In this document: positions 26,915 to 36,781 of the stretch, piece after piece | Numbering within the stretch: the stretch's first letter is position 1 | Layout of the letters: every line of letters starts with the position of its first letter | Origin: Campylobacterales bacterium | GTDB lineage: Bacteria > Campylobacterota > Campylobacteria > Campylobacterales > Nautiliaceae | Assembly (NCBI GenBank): GCA_027023105.1 | Contig: JALVWY010000062.1 | Location: 1 to 47,382, forward strand | DNA: 47,382 nt | Direction of reading: 5' to 3' | Translations under genes and position numbers: made by a program | The notes under the pieces: generated by a model | Database searches by the model: none | What the model was told of the DNA's origin: nothing | Seen by the model: only the letters and a program-made list of their open reading frames with translations

Positions 26915-26950
26915 GTTACCTAATGTAACTTGTCCCCAATTTTGCCCCCA
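26915..26950 (+). promoter_or_regulatory. Candidate right-end arm-type sites plus GTTAC-N5-GTAAC inverted repeat
   Basis: TTGTCCCCAAT at 26930 and TTGCCCCCA at 26942, same spacing as left end; IR 26915-26919/26925-26929. Confidence 0.55.
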
Positions 26951-26992
26951 AATTTTTAATTATCTAAAAGCCCCTGAATTTAGGCATTTTTA

Positions 26993-27013
26993 AAATCCCC
27001 CTCGCCGCACCAT
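26993..27013 (+). repeat. attR core AAATCCCCCTCGCCGCACCAT
   Basis: Exact 21-bp match to 107-127; marks the change to chromosomal genes. Confidence 0.93.
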
Positions 27014-27103
27014 AATTACTCATAAAACTCCCTATAAAATCATAACTTTAAAAATTTAATTTTTGCTTTATTTCAAAAAAATTATACTTAAACTCATAAT
27101 ATT

Positions 27104-27916
27104 TTATAAAATCTCTTTAATACTTCTTAAAGAATCTTTGATAGTGGGATATTTAAACTCAAAACCATTTTCCATTAATTTTTTAGGATACACCCTTTGA
27201 GATGAAAGCAAAACTTCAGCCCCTTCACCATAAACTATTTTAAAGAAGAACGGTGGAATTATAAAAGGAACTTTTTTATTAAATATTTTTGCAAGATTTA
27301 TGCTAAATTCATAGTTTGTAGTAGGATAAGGAGTAGAAACATTAAAAATTCCCGTTATTTTTTTATCTATTAAAAATTTATAAATTCTAACTAAATCCTT
27401 TATATCAATAAAGCTCATATAACCGCAACCTCTGCCTATTGTAGCACCAAAACCGTATTTAAAAGGAAAAAGCATCTGCTTTAAAGCTCCGCCGTTTCCA
27501 ATAACTACGGAAAGTCTAAGAATTGAAGTCGGTTTATTGCATTTCAAAGCCTCTTTTTCCCAGTTCTTAGCCAGATTTGCCAAAAAATTATCGGCAAATT
27601 CACTGTTTTCATCACATATACAATTATTAGGATAAATACCAATAGCGGATGTCGAGATAAAATATTTAACATTGGAATCATTAATGATTTTTACAATATT
27701 TTTTGTTGTTTCTATTCTTGAGGAATAAAGTGATTTTTTATATTTTTCACTCCATTTTTTAAGAATTGTAGCACCTGCAAGATTTATCACAATATCCATA
27801 TCTTTTATTTTATGAAGTTCATTAATATTTTTTGAATCTATAATTAAAGGATTTTTAAACTCTTTTTGCAAAAACGAGCCTATAAAACCGCTCCCTCCTA
27901 TAATTGCCACTTTCAT
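27104..27916 (-). CDS. TIGR01777-type NAD-dependent epimerase
   Basis: MKVAIIGGSGFIGSFL..DIVINLAGATILKKWSEKYKKSLYSSRIETTK. Confidence 0.85.
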   Translation of the reverse strand: MKVAIIGGSGFIGSFLQKEFKNPLIIDSKNINELHKIKDMDIVINLAGATILKKWSEKYKKSLYSSRIETTKNIVKIINDSNVKYFISTSAIGIYPNNCICDENSEFADNFLANLAKNWEKEALKCNKPTSILRLSVVIGNGGALKQMLFPFKYGFGATIGRGCGYMSFIDIKDLVRIYKFLIDKKITGIFNVSTPYPTTNYEFSINLAKIFNKKVPFIIPPFFFKIVYGEGAEVLLSSQRVYPKKLMENGFEFKYPTIKDSLRSIKEIL

Positions 27917-29133
27917 TCATTTACCTTGTATATTTTTTTTCTTTCTCTGCTAGTTGGAATTTCAAGAGCGTCTCTATATTTTGAAATAGTCCTTCTTACC
28001 AGTTTAAGATTATATTTTTCATTTATTATGTTAGTTATTTTATCATCGCTTAACGGTCTTTTTTTGTCTTCGTTTTGAATAATGTTTTTTATTTCTTCTT
28101 TTATCTGGGCAGCCGAAACATCTTCATCAAGAGCCGTTGAAAAGAAACTTTTAAGAGGAACTATCCCTTTATTGCATAAAAGATATTTATTTGCAATTGC
28201 CCTACTTATTGTAGAAGGTGCATATTCAAGCTCATCAGCCAAATCTTTTATTTTCATAGGTTTAATAACTCCATCCATAAAAAATTCATACTGAAATTCA
28301 ACAATCATCAAGGCAATTTTTTTAAGTGTTGATTTTCTAAGCTCCAGGGCATCAACCAAGTTTCTGGCTTCCTTTGTTTTATTTTTGCAAAATTCATCCG
28401 TTAAATCACAATCTTTGATAATAATTTCCGGATAATGCTCATCATTTAATCTTATTTCCAAATTTCCGTTTATATTCAAAATAATAATTTCCGGAATTAT
28501 TTCTTGAGAATTTACATATTCCATAGCCGGCATGACTTTGAGCTGCTTTATAATTTTCACGGCTTTTTTATAATACGCAGAATCATTATATTTATGTATA
28601 TTTTCCAAATCTTCAATCATACTTTTTGCAAGATTAAACACTCCGGATGAAATCTGTAAATTAAAAAGCTGAAAAAGCATACATTCTTTAATATCCTTCG
28701 CCCCTACCCCTGCAGGATTTAAATATATAAATCTTTCCCTTATTTTTTTTACTTTTTGTTCTTCAACTTTTAATTTTTTGGCTATTTGTTTTTCATTTCC
28801 TTCAAAAAAGCCTTCTCTTGAAATATCATTCAAAATTTCATAAGCAATCCGTTTTGATTTTTGTGTCGGAAAAAGATTAGAATTTTCAATCTGTTCAATC
28901 AAATCTTCATATAAAGTCTTTTTTGATGTGCTTAAAACTTCTATTTCATCCGTAATTGCATTTTTTAAATTACTGACGGTTATAAATTTTTTGTTTTTAA
29001 CTTCTATAAAAGGATTTTCTTTTGAAATTTCTTTAATTTCTTCATAAAGCTCATCTACACTTGATTTTAAAATAGGCAAAAAACTTATAAGTTTTGTTGA
29101 AATCTTATTCGTAACTCTTGTTTTTAGCCTCAT
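27913..29133 (-). CDS. rpoN: RNA polymerase sigma-54 factor
   Basis: LNPAGVGAKDIKECMLFQL; APSTISRAIANKYLLCNKGIVPLKSFFS; RRTISKYRDALEIPTSRERKK. Confidence 0.95.
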   Translation of the reverse strand: MRLKTRVTNKISTKLISFLPILKSSVDELYEEIKEISKENPFIEVKNKKFITVSNLKNAITDEIEVLSTSKKTLYEDLIEQIENSNLFPTQKSKRIAYEILNDISREGFFEGNEKQIAKKLKVEEQKVKKIRERFIYLNPAGVGAKDIKECMLFQLFNLQISSGVFNLAKSMIEDLENIHKYNDSAYYKKAVKIIKQLKVMPAMEYVNSQEIIPEIIILNINGNLEIRLNDEHYPEIIIKDCDLTDEFCKNKTKEARNLVDALELRKSTLKKIALMIVEFQYEFFMDGVIKPMKIKDLADELEYAPSTISRAIANKYLLCNKGIVPLKSFFSTALDEDVSAAQIKEEIKNIIQNEDKKRPLSDDKITNIINEKYNLKLVRRTISKYRDALEIPTSRERKKIYKVNE

Positions 29134-29849
29134 AATTTAAAATCTTCCCCTAAATAATATTTTCTAACTTCCGGATGAGTTACGATATGCTCGGCATCCC
29201 CCTGGGTTAAAATTTCTCCCGATTTTAACACATATGCCCTGTTGCATATGGAAAGAGTTTCCCTAACATTATGGTCTGTTATTATAACTCCGATATTGTG
29301 TTTTGAAAGAATCGTAATAAGCTCTTTTATATCATTTACATTCACAGGGTCAACTCCGGCAAAAGGCTCATCCAAAAACAAAAATTTAGGCTTTGGAACA
29401 AGTGCCCTTGCTATCTCAACCCTTCTTCTTTCCCCTCCGCTTAGATTAATACCTTTTCTTTTTCTGATAGGTTCAATATTGAATTTTTCAAGCAATTCTT
29501 CCACAACTTCTTTTTGTGTATCCTTATTATAATATTGCTGAGCCACTATAAAAAGATTATCTTCCACGCTCAAATCCCTAAAAATTGAACTCTCCTGAGG
29601 CAGATACCCTATTCCAAGTCTTGCTTTTTTATGCAAAGGAAGTTTTGTAATATTTTCATTTTCAAGCCTGACTTCTCCATCATCCGGTGTTAAAAGTCCG
29701 CATATCAAATAAAAAGTAGTCGTTTTACCGGCTCCGTTTGGTCCTAAAACTCCCACTACTTCACCTGTTTTTGCACTTATGCTTACACCTTTTATAATTT
29801 CTGTTTTTTTGAAAGATTTTCTAAGATTTTTTGCAATTAATTCAGACAT
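29130..29849 (-). CDS. lptB: LPS export ABC transporter ATPase
   Basis: GVLGPNGAGKTTTFYLICGLLTPDDGEV; LSGGERRRVEIARAL. Confidence 0.93.
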   Translation of the reverse strand: MSELIAKNLRKSFKKTEIIKGVSISAKTGEVVGVLGPNGAGKTTTFYLICGLLTPDDGEVRLENENITKLPLHKKARLGIGYLPQESSIFRDLSVEDNLFIVAQQYYNKDTQKEVVEELLEKFNIEPIRKRKGINLSGGERRRVEIARALVPKPKFLFLDEPFAGVDPVNVNDIKELITILSKHNIGVIITDHNVRETLSICNRAYVLKSGEILTQGDAEHIVTHPEVRKYYLGEDFKL

Positions 29850-30232
29850 TCAATCTCCCTTTTGTTTGCTTTTAGAATAATGTTTATTTTAAGATAATCA
29901 AATCCGAAACTTTTTAAAATATCTTCTATTTCTTCCCCCCACTCTATAAAATGAAACCCTTTCTTTTCAAGCTCTTCTAGCATTCCAAGAGAGATAAATT
30001 CTTCTTTTTTTTGATAAATGTCATAATGATATATATTTTCATACCTGTTTTGAATGGCAAAAGTCGGAGAAGTTACGGTTTCATCAATCCCGCACGATTT
30101 TACAAATTCTTTAACCAAAGTTGTTTTACCACTCCCAAGCGTTCCTTTTAAAAGAACTATTTTTTTGCCTCTGTTTTTTATACATTTTATTACAGGTTTT
30201 AAATCATTTATATTTTTTACTTCAAATTTCAT
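29837..30232 (-). CDS. tsaE: tRNA t6A biosynthesis ATPase
   Basis: LKGTLGSGKTTLVKEF; SPTFAIQNRYENIYHYDIYQ. Confidence 0.93.
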   Translation of the reverse strand: MKFEVKNINDLKPVIKCIKNRGKKIVLLKGTLGSGKTTLVKEFVKSCGIDETVTSPTFAIQNRYENIYHYDIYQKKEEFISLGMLEELEKKGFHFIEWGEEIEDILKSFGFDYLKINIILKANKREIECLN

Positions 30233-30293
30233 TTAACTCCTTATTGATATTTATTATTTCTATTTATTTTTAATAATAGAATTTAACTTAAAG

Positions 30294-30323
30294 CTTAACA
30301 TAATAATCTTACTCTTAATATTT
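30294..30323. repeat. Dispersed ~30-bp repeat, copy A
   Basis: CTTAACATAATAATCTTACTCTTAATATTT. Confidence 0.75.
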
Positions 30324-30683
30324 GGGCTCAAATTTTAAACTTGCCGAATTTATACAATATCTAAGACCGGTAGGCACAGGTCCATCTCCGAAAATATGTC
30401 CAAGATGAGCTTTACAGTTTGCACACATAACTTCCACCCTTTTCATACCGCCTCTAAAATCGGGCTTTTCTAAAATTTCTCCTATAGGAATATAAAAACT
30501 AGGCCATCCTGTGCCGCTGTCAAATTTATGCTCACTGCTAAAAAGCTTCCTATCACAACATTTGCATTTGTAAATTCCGCTTTCTTTATTATCCCAATAT
30601 TCATTTTCAAACGGCTTTTCCGTTCCTTTTTCGCAAATAACATATCTTTCAAAATCATTTAATCTGTTTTTACATTCGCACAT
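30315..30683 (-). CDS. msrB: Peptide methionine-R-sulfoxide reductase
   Basis: [37 protein letters not shown]. Confidence 0.95.
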   Translation of the reverse strand: MCECKNRLNDFERYVICEKGTEKPFENEYWDNKESGIYKCKCCDRKLFSSEHKFDSGTGWPSFYIPIGEILEKPDFRGGMKRVEVMCANCKAHLGHIFGDGPVPTGLRYCINSASLKFEPKY

Positions 30684-30732
30684 TCATTACCTTTGATATA
30701 ATTTCAAATATTTTATCTAAATTAGGAGAAAA

Positions 30733-31302
30733 ATGAAAGATTTAAAATCCTTAAATCATTTAATAGAAGTTTTAGAAGAGCTTCCAAGTATCGGCAAAAA
30801 AAGTGCCACAAGACTTGCCTTATCTCTTGCAAAAGACAAATTCAAAGCATTGAAACTAGTAAATGCCCTTGAAAATGTAATTTCAAATATAGGGGAATGT
30901 AAAATCTGCGGAAATTTCAGCGAACACGAAATATGCAATATATGTGATGACAGTTTACGGGAAAAAATATTAGCAATAGTAGAAAATCCAAAAGATATTT
31001 TAATTATTGAAGAAAGCGGAAGCTACAAAGGATATTATTTTGTTTTAGCAAGTCTTGATGACGAACATTTACAAAAACTCAAAAATTTGATAAAAGTATA
31101 CGGAATAAAAGAAGTCATTTTTGCTTTTCCTCCAAGTATTGAGAATGAAGCAAAAATTCTTTTATTAGAAGACAGATTAAAAAAGACAAATGTGAAATTT
31201 TCACAAATAGCCCAGGGAGTCCCTACAGGGGTTCATTTTGAAAATGTAGATATAAATTCCCTGGCAACAGCAATAAAACTAAGATTTAAACTAAAGGAGT
31301 AA
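30733..31302 (+). CDS. recR: Recombination protein RecR
   Basis: LEELPSIGKKSATRLA; zinc finger CKICGNFSEHEIC; toprim. Confidence 0.93.
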   Translation: MKDLKSLNHLIEVLEELPSIGKKSATRLALSLAKDKFKALKLVNALENVISNIGECKICGNFSEHEICNICDDSLREKILAIVENPKDILIIEESGSYKGYYFVLASLDDEHLQKLKNLIKVYGIKEVIFAFPPSIENEAKILLLEDRLKKTNVKFSQIAQGVPTGVHFENVDINSLATAIKLRFKLKE

Positions 31303-31304
31303 TT

Positions 31305-31601
31305 ATGGATTATACAAAAATTATAGAAGCTATTGAAAGTGTTCAACATCCGGCTATCAATGCATCTCTTACAACGCTTGGAATTTTACAGGATATTGAT
31401 ATTGAAGACGGGAAAGTAAAAGGCACACTTGTTTGGCCGTTTGATTTAGTTCCTCCTCAAATAAAACAGTTTATAACAAATTCTATTCAAAATGCCCTTA
31501 AACCGTTTAATTTGGATTTTGTTTATGACGAAAGACTTATGAATGATGAAGAAAAAGAAAAATTTTTAGCACTTGAAAAAGCAAACTGGAAAGGATTTTA
31601 A
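31305..31601 (+). CDS. MIP18/DUF59-like Fe-S assembly family protein
   Basis: IIEAIESVQHPAINASLTTLGILQDIDIEDGKVKGTL. Confidence 0.6.
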   Translation: MDYTKIIEAIESVQHPAINASLTTLGILQDIDIEDGKVKGTLVWPFDLVPPQIKQFITNSIQNALKPFNLDFVYDERLMNDEEKEKFLALEKANWKGF

Positions 31602-32008
31602 ACTCCTTTTACATAATACCATTTATCCTCTTTTATAAAGAGGCTTTTTTCTTCCATTACATAATCATCAATATATGCTCTAAACTTCACAAACGCTTTT
31701 TTATCACCATCAATAAACTCTATAATTTCAAGCTTTTTAAATTCACTTTTTGAAAAATCTTTAATGGATTTTATCCATTCTTTTTTATTTTCTTCAAAAT
31801 GAGGAGAATTTTTGTGGGTGGTTTTGATTATATAATTCGCCTCCCCCGCCGCATAGGCTGAAAATCTGCTTTTCATAAGTTCAAGAGCATTTTTAGGATT
31901 ACTTCCTTTATGAAACCTAAAACAACACTCTTTATATTTTTTACCACTCCCGCAGGGACATTTTGAATTTTTAGATATTTTCATTTTCAATCCATTCATA
32001 ATAAGCAT
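31598..32008 (-). CDS. YchJ-like SEC-C motif protein
   Basis: CPCGSGKKYKECCFRFHKG; ELMKSRFSAYAAGEANYII. Confidence 0.8.
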   Translation of the reverse strand: MLIMNGLKMKISKNSKCPCGSGKKYKECCFRFHKGSNPKNALELMKSRFSAYAAGEANYIIKTTHKNSPHFEENKKEWIKSIKDFSKSEFKKLEIIEFIDGDKKAFVKFRAYIDDYVMEEKSLFIKEDKWYYVKGV

Positions 32009-33635
32009 TCTCCCCTTTTGCTTTTAAAAACCTATTTATAATACTCCCGCCTTTTGCATAAATTACATTTTCAGGAATTTCTTCATTAAATTTAACCTTA
32101 TCTATTCCAATATTTTTCTCCACCCAACTTAACATAATAATCTTACTATTAGGATTTATATAGATATTTTCATCTCTTTGAAACTGGGAATTAAGAGCTT
32201 TTGAATGTTTTGCAGTAATTATTTCAAAATCTTTTTCTTTATATTCAAAATCTTCATTTAAAAAATGAAATTTTTTATCTTCATTGTAAAATCCTTTTTC
32301 ATAAGGAATTTTATTAACAGCCGGATTAATTCCAAACTCATCATCAATCCATTCTACATTTTTAGATAATTCATCTAAATATTCATCTTCATTTTTAAGT
32401 CCGTTAAAATCAAATTCATCAAATAAAAATTTTGTAAGCTCATACTCACTTATACATTCTCCATTTTCCATTTTACATTTTACATTTTTTACTACATATT
32501 CGTGAAAATAGCTGCCTCTTATATCTTTTTTTGAATAAAAATCTTTTGTAGGAATAAAAAGATTTGCCTTTTTAGCCGTTTCATCATAATATTTCCCAAA
32601 AACAACAGTTGTTTTTTCTTTTAACTTCTCCCACTCTTTTCTATTTACAAAACTAATAAGAGGATTTGCCCCCTGAATAAAAATCACATCAAAATCATCC
32701 AAATTAACATCAAATAAAGGCACGCTGTTTTTATGCTCTATTTTAAACGGATTATTTAGTCCAAACGAACTGCTTCCAAGAAATGCAACCCCTTGATTTT
32801 TTTTGCCAAACATATCAAGCATAAAAGCCAAACTATCAATAGCCCAGGTAGTTTTCCAGCACTCCTTGCATTTAGCAACTCCAAGCCCTTCAAGAATAAC
32901 ACCGCCTTCAAGAAGTTTTTTGAGTAAAATTTCCGCTTTATCAATATTTACGCCACATTTTTTAATAAGCTCTTTAAATAAATAACTATCCACTATTTTT
33001 TTAAATTTTTTAAATCCTGCTCCGTCGCTTCTTTTAACTAAATTTTTTTCAAATACCAATTTACTTAAAAGAAGTGCTAAAAAATAATCACTGTTTGGTT
33101 TTACCTGAATAAAAAAATCACTGTTTTTAGCTGTTTTCGTCTCTATTACATCTATTGTCAAAATAGATTTATTTCTTATTAAATCAAGCAGATGAATATT
33201 GGTTACATATGGATTTCTACCCCAAATTATAATATTTTTAGCCTTTTTTATTATCCAAGTAGGTAAAATTAATGATTTACCACGAGATTTAACAATACCT
33301 CTCTCCCCCATTCCATCACAAGTAGAACCCACTGCAAAAGTAGCTCCGTATTTTTCAAAAAAGAGTTTTGTTACATTTTGCATAAGCCCCATATTTCCGG
33401 AGCCTTTTACGAAAAGCACTTTTTTCGGGTTGGTTTTTTTTAAAATTTCAGCTAATTTTTCCACCCCTTCAGTTAACATAATATTTTTACTATTAATTTT
33501 AGGAGAAATTTCACGAGGAAATTTGAAGTAGTTATTCAGTTTCCAGCAAAGATAAGGAGAAAAAGCTTCCCCTTTAAATTTATTATTTTTAAGCTCTAAT
33601 TTACAGGCATCCCAGCAATCAAGCGGGCAAAACAT
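31971..33635 (-). CDS. Molybdopterin-dependent oxidoreductase
   Basis: CPLDCWDACKL; FVKGSGNMGLMQN; IIIWGRNPYVTNIHLL; FIQGANPLIS. Confidence 0.8.
   Translation of the reverse strand: MFCPLDCWDACKLELKNNKFKGEAFSPYLCWKLNNYFKFPREISPKINSKNIMLTEGVEKLAEILKKTNPKKVLFVKGSGNMGLMQNVTKLFFEKYGATFAVGSTCDGMGERGIVKSRGKSLILPTWIIKKAKNIIIWGRNPYVTNIHLLDLIRNKSILTIDVIETKTAKNSDFFIQVKPNSDYFLALLLSKLVFEKNLVKRSDGAGFKKFKKIVDSYLFKELIKKCGVNIDKAEILLKKLLEGGVILEGLGVAKCKECWKTTWAIDSLAFMLDMFGKKNQGVAFLGSSSFGLNNPFKIEHKNSVPLFDVNLDDFDVIFIQGANPLISFVNRKEWEKLKEKTTVVFGKYYDETAKKANLFIPTKDFYSKKDIRGSYFHEYVVKNVKCKMENGECISEYELTKFLFDEFDFNGLKNEDEYLDELSKNVEWIDDEFGINPAVNKIPYEKGFYNEDKKFHFLNEDFEYKEKDFEIITAKHSKALNSQFQRDENIYINPNSKIIMLSWVEKNIGIDKVKFNEEIPENVIYAKGGSIINRFLKAKGENAYYEWIENENI
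32128..32157. repeat. Dispersed ~30-bp repeat, copy B
   Basis: CTTAACATAATAATCTTACTATTAGGATTT. Confidence 0.75.
33472..33501. repeat. Dispersed ~30-bp repeat, copy C
   Basis: GTTAACATAATATTTTTACTATTAATTTTA. Confidence 0.7.
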
Positions 33636-34726
33636 TACACATTAAACCTAAAATGCATTACATCACCGTTTTGAACGATGTAATCTTTTCCTTCAAGTCT
33701 CATTTTTCCGGCTTCCTTAGCGCCCTGTTCTCCTTTGTATTTTACAAAATCTTCATAACTAATTACTTCAGCTCTAATGAATCCTTTTTCAAAATCTCCG
33801 TGAATTACACCAGCAGCCTTTGGTGCAGTCCATCCGTTTTTGATAGTCCAGCTTCTAACTTCCACTTTTCCGGCTGTAAAATAGTTGATTAAATCAAGTT
33901 TGGCAAACGCTTTTCTTATAATTTGTTCTAATCCGCTCTCATCGGCTCCAAGGTCTGCTAAAAATTCTCTTTTTTCTTCTTCACTCATATCAATCATATC
34001 TTCTTCAAATTTAGCACAAAGTTTCACAACTTCCCTGTTTTTGGATTTTGCATAATCTTTAAGAACTTTTACAAATTCGTTATCTTCACTTAATCCTTCT
34101 TCATCTACATTTGCGGCATACATAATTTCTTTATCTGTTAAGAAATTCATTTCTCTTTTTAAGTCAATAAAGGCATCACTGTCATCTTCAAAACTGCTTA
34201 CAGGTTCTCCTTCAAGCAAAAACTCATAAAGTCTCTCGGCCACTTCAAGCTGTGCTTTTGCATCTTTATTGTTTCTTGCTTGTTTTTTAAGCCTTTCCAT
34301 TCTTTTTTCAAGTTGTTGAATATCTGCATATAAAAGCTCTTGCTCAATAATTTCAACATCTCTAATAGGGTCAACTGAATTTTCCACATGAATTACATTC
34401 GGGTCTTCAAAACATCTGACCATATGTAAAATCAAATCGGTTTCTCTGATATTTGCCAGAAATTGATTCCCAAGACCTTCACCTTTACTTGCGCCCTTTA
34501 CAAGTCCTGCAATATCAACAAATTCTATGGTAGAATATTGAATTCTGTCCGGATTTACAATTTTTGCCAACGCATCTATTCTTTTATCAGGCACCGGCAC
34601 AATAGCGCTGTTTGGTTCAATTGTGCAAAAGGGGAAATTTTGTGCATTCGCATTTTGAGTTTTTGTAAGCGCATTAAATGTAGTAGATTTTCCGACATTC
34701 GGAAGTCCGACAATTCCAACTTTCAT
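33635..34726 (-). CDS. ychF: Redox-regulated GTPase/ATPase YchF
   Basis: GIVGLPNVGKSTTFNALTK; FVDIAGLVKGASKGEGLGNQFL. Confidence 0.97.
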   Translation of the reverse strand: MKVGIVGLPNVGKSTTFNALTKTQNANAQNFPFCTIEPNSAIVPVPDKRIDALAKIVNPDRIQYSTIEFVDIAGLVKGASKGEGLGNQFLANIRETDLILHMVRCFEDPNVIHVENSVDPIRDVEIIEQELLYADIQQLEKRMERLKKQARNNKDAKAQLEVAERLYEFLLEGEPVSSFEDDSDAFIDLKREMNFLTDKEIMYAANVDEEGLSEDNEFVKVLKDYAKSKNREVVKLCAKFEEDMIDMSEEEKREFLADLGADESGLEQIIRKAFAKLDLINYFTAGKVEVRSWTIKNGWTAPKAAGVIHGDFEKGFIRAEVISYEDFVKYKGEQGAKEAGKMRLEGKDYIVQNGDVMHFRFNV

Positions 34727-34781
34727 TAAATTCCTTTTTTAGTGGAATTATACCTTTAAAAAAAAGAAAAAGGAAATTTAT

Positions 34782-36143
34782 TTATCCTTTCATATAAGTT
34801 AAAACAGTATCAACACCAAATCCGCTTGCACCAAAAGGATTGTATCCCCACTCTTTTTCCACATAAGCAGGACCTGCTATATCAAAATGAGCCCATTTTT
34901 CTTTTTCTTCAACAAATTCACTTAAAAACAGCCCTGCCGTAAGAGCCCCTCCGTATCTGCTTGATGCTATATTGCATATATCGGCAATATTGCTTTTTAA
35001 CAAAGGTTTTAGATATTTATTAAAAGGAAGATATGCAAAATTCTCTCCTGTTTTTTCACTTGTTTTTAAGATTTCATTAATTTCCTCTTTATTAAATCCC
35101 ATAATTCCCGCCGTATATTCTCCAACACCAACTACGCAAGCACCTGTTAAAGTTGCAAAATCAAAAATTTCATCAAAATCTTTTATATTCTCCTGGGCAT
35201 AACATAAACAATCAGCCAATACCAGTCTACCTTCGGCATCTGTATTTCTAACTTCTATTGTTTTGCCATTTTTAGCTTTTAAGACATCATCAGGTTTATA
35301 AGCATTACCCCCTATCATATTCTCAGCAGCTCCTAAAATAGCGTGAATTTCTACATCTAAGCCTATTTCACTGGCAGCTTTTATAATTCCAAGAACTGTA
35401 GCAGCCCCTGATTTGTCACTTTTCATTGTCACCATATAATCAGCCGGTTTAAGACTTAGCCCCCCACTGTCATAACAAAGTCCTTTTCCTACTAAAACAA
35501 TTTTTCTTTCAGGATTTTTCGGTTTATATGCTAAATGAACAAGTCTTGGAGGATTACTACTGGCTTTTCCTACAGAATAAAAAGCGTTATATCCGTTTTC
35601 ATACAGATAATTTTCATCATAAATTTTACATTCAAGAGAGTTTTTTTGTGAAATTTCCTCGGCAATAGCGGCAAGTTTTGCAGGAGTTATTTCATCAGGC
35701 ATAGAATTTATTATATCTCTAACAAAATTTATACTCTCAGCCCTAATTTTAGCTTCTTTTATTATTTCATCAAATTCTCTTTTTGAATTTATGCAAATCT
35801 CTTTAACCGGATGTTTTGCTTTTATTGTTTTATATTTATCAAACTCATAATCTCCTAATATAAATCCTTCAAAAAACGCTACTAACAAATCTTCGTTTTT
35901 TGTATTTGGAGGAGTAATTTCTACACTTTCAAATTTATAATTTTTAAGTGATTTTATTATTTTTACTGTAGCTGTTTTTAAATTTTCGGCATTAATTTCT
36001 TCAATCCCTACGAAAACTCTTTTTTTCTCAACTAAAACCAAAACTTCACCGTCTTTTCCTTCGAATCCATATTCTTCAAATTTTTTAGCTCCGTTAATAA
36101 TAATTTCAGCTTTAACTGAGCCTTTATTTTTAGTAAATTTCAT
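34782..36143 (-). CDS. pepA: Leucyl aminopeptidase
   Basis: VGKGLCYDSGGLSLKPADYMVTMKSDKSGAA; NTDAEGRLVLADCL. Confidence 0.95.
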   Translation of the reverse strand: MKFTKNKGSVKAEIIINGAKKFEEYGFEGKDGEVLVLVEKKRVFVGIEEINAENLKTATVKIIKSLKNYKFESVEITPPNTKNEDLLVAFFEGFILGDYEFDKYKTIKAKHPVKEICINSKREFDEIIKEAKIRAESINFVRDIINSMPDEITPAKLAAIAEEISQKNSLECKIYDENYLYENGYNAFYSVGKASSNPPRLVHLAYKPKNPERKIVLVGKGLCYDSGGLSLKPADYMVTMKSDKSGAATVLGIIKAASEIGLDVEIHAILGAAENMIGGNAYKPDDVLKAKNGKTIEVRNTDAEGRLVLADCLCYAQENIKDFDEIFDFATLTGACVVGVGEYTAGIMGFNKEEINEILKTSEKTGENFAYLPFNKYLKPLLKSNIADICNIASSRYGGALTAGLFLSEFVEEKEKWAHFDIAGPAYVEKEWGYNPFGASGFGVDTVLTYMKG

Positions 36144-36781
36144 TTATCCTCCTTTTTGTTTATATAACTAAATATCAATATTAAAATTATAAATCCGGTA
36201 ATTCCTATATACCAATGGTGCTTTAACCATTTTAAAACTTCTAAAAGTTTATCTCCAAAAAAGTAACTAGGAATTATAGTAACACCAGCCCATACAATAG
36301 CCGAAAAAAAGTTTATTATCGCAAATTTTTTTGCATCATACCCGCTAAGTCCTATCGTCATAGGAATAATAGTCCTCATTCCATAAATAAATCTTTGCAA
36401 AAATATAACCCAGGCACCGAATTTTTTAATTAAAAGCCTGGCTCTTGCAAATTTTCTTTTATGTGTTTTAAATTCTTCCAAAATCCATTTTTTATTTATT
36501 TTACCAAGATAAAAATATATCTGGTCTCCCGTAAATCCTCCAAGAGCTCCTACAAGAATGGAAAATCCCAAATTCATACTCCCGGTATAAGACAAAATCC
36601 CAGCCATTACAAGTCCGGTTTCACCTTCAAATATAGACCATACAAAAAGAATAATATATCCGTATTTTTCAAGTAAATGAATTAGATTATCTTCACTAAA
36701 AAATGATTTTATACTCTCTATTTCAAATCCGTAAAGAAAAGAAAAGCAAAAAAGAATAAAAAACAGATATCTTAATTTCAC
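36140..36781 (-). CDS. DedA family membrane protein
   Basis: [46 protein letters not shown]. Confidence 0.9.
   Translation of the reverse strand: MKLRYLFFILFCFSFLYGFEIESIKSFFSEDNLIHLLEKYGYIILFVWSIFEGETGLVMAGILSYTGSMNLGFSILVGALGGFTGDQIYFYLGKINKKWILEEFKTHKRKFARARLLIKKFGAWVIFLQRFIYGMRTIIPMTIGLSGYDAKKFAIINFFSAIVWAGVTIIPSYFFGDKLLEVLKWLKHHWYIGITGFIILILIFSYINKKEDK

Larger units (their letters stand above)
107..27013. mobile_element. Integrated mobilizable, plasmid-like element (IME/ICE-like) in tRNA-Leu 3' end
   Basis: 21-bp direct repeat of the tRNA 3' end at both boundaries; tyrosine integrase next to the tRNA; relaxase, coupling protein, Rep and iterons inside; housekeeping genes outside. Confidence 0.93.

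Noticed and set aside
27001-27013. Second tRNA-Leu gene
   Set aside because: Only the 3' 21 bp is present; it is the attR duplicate.
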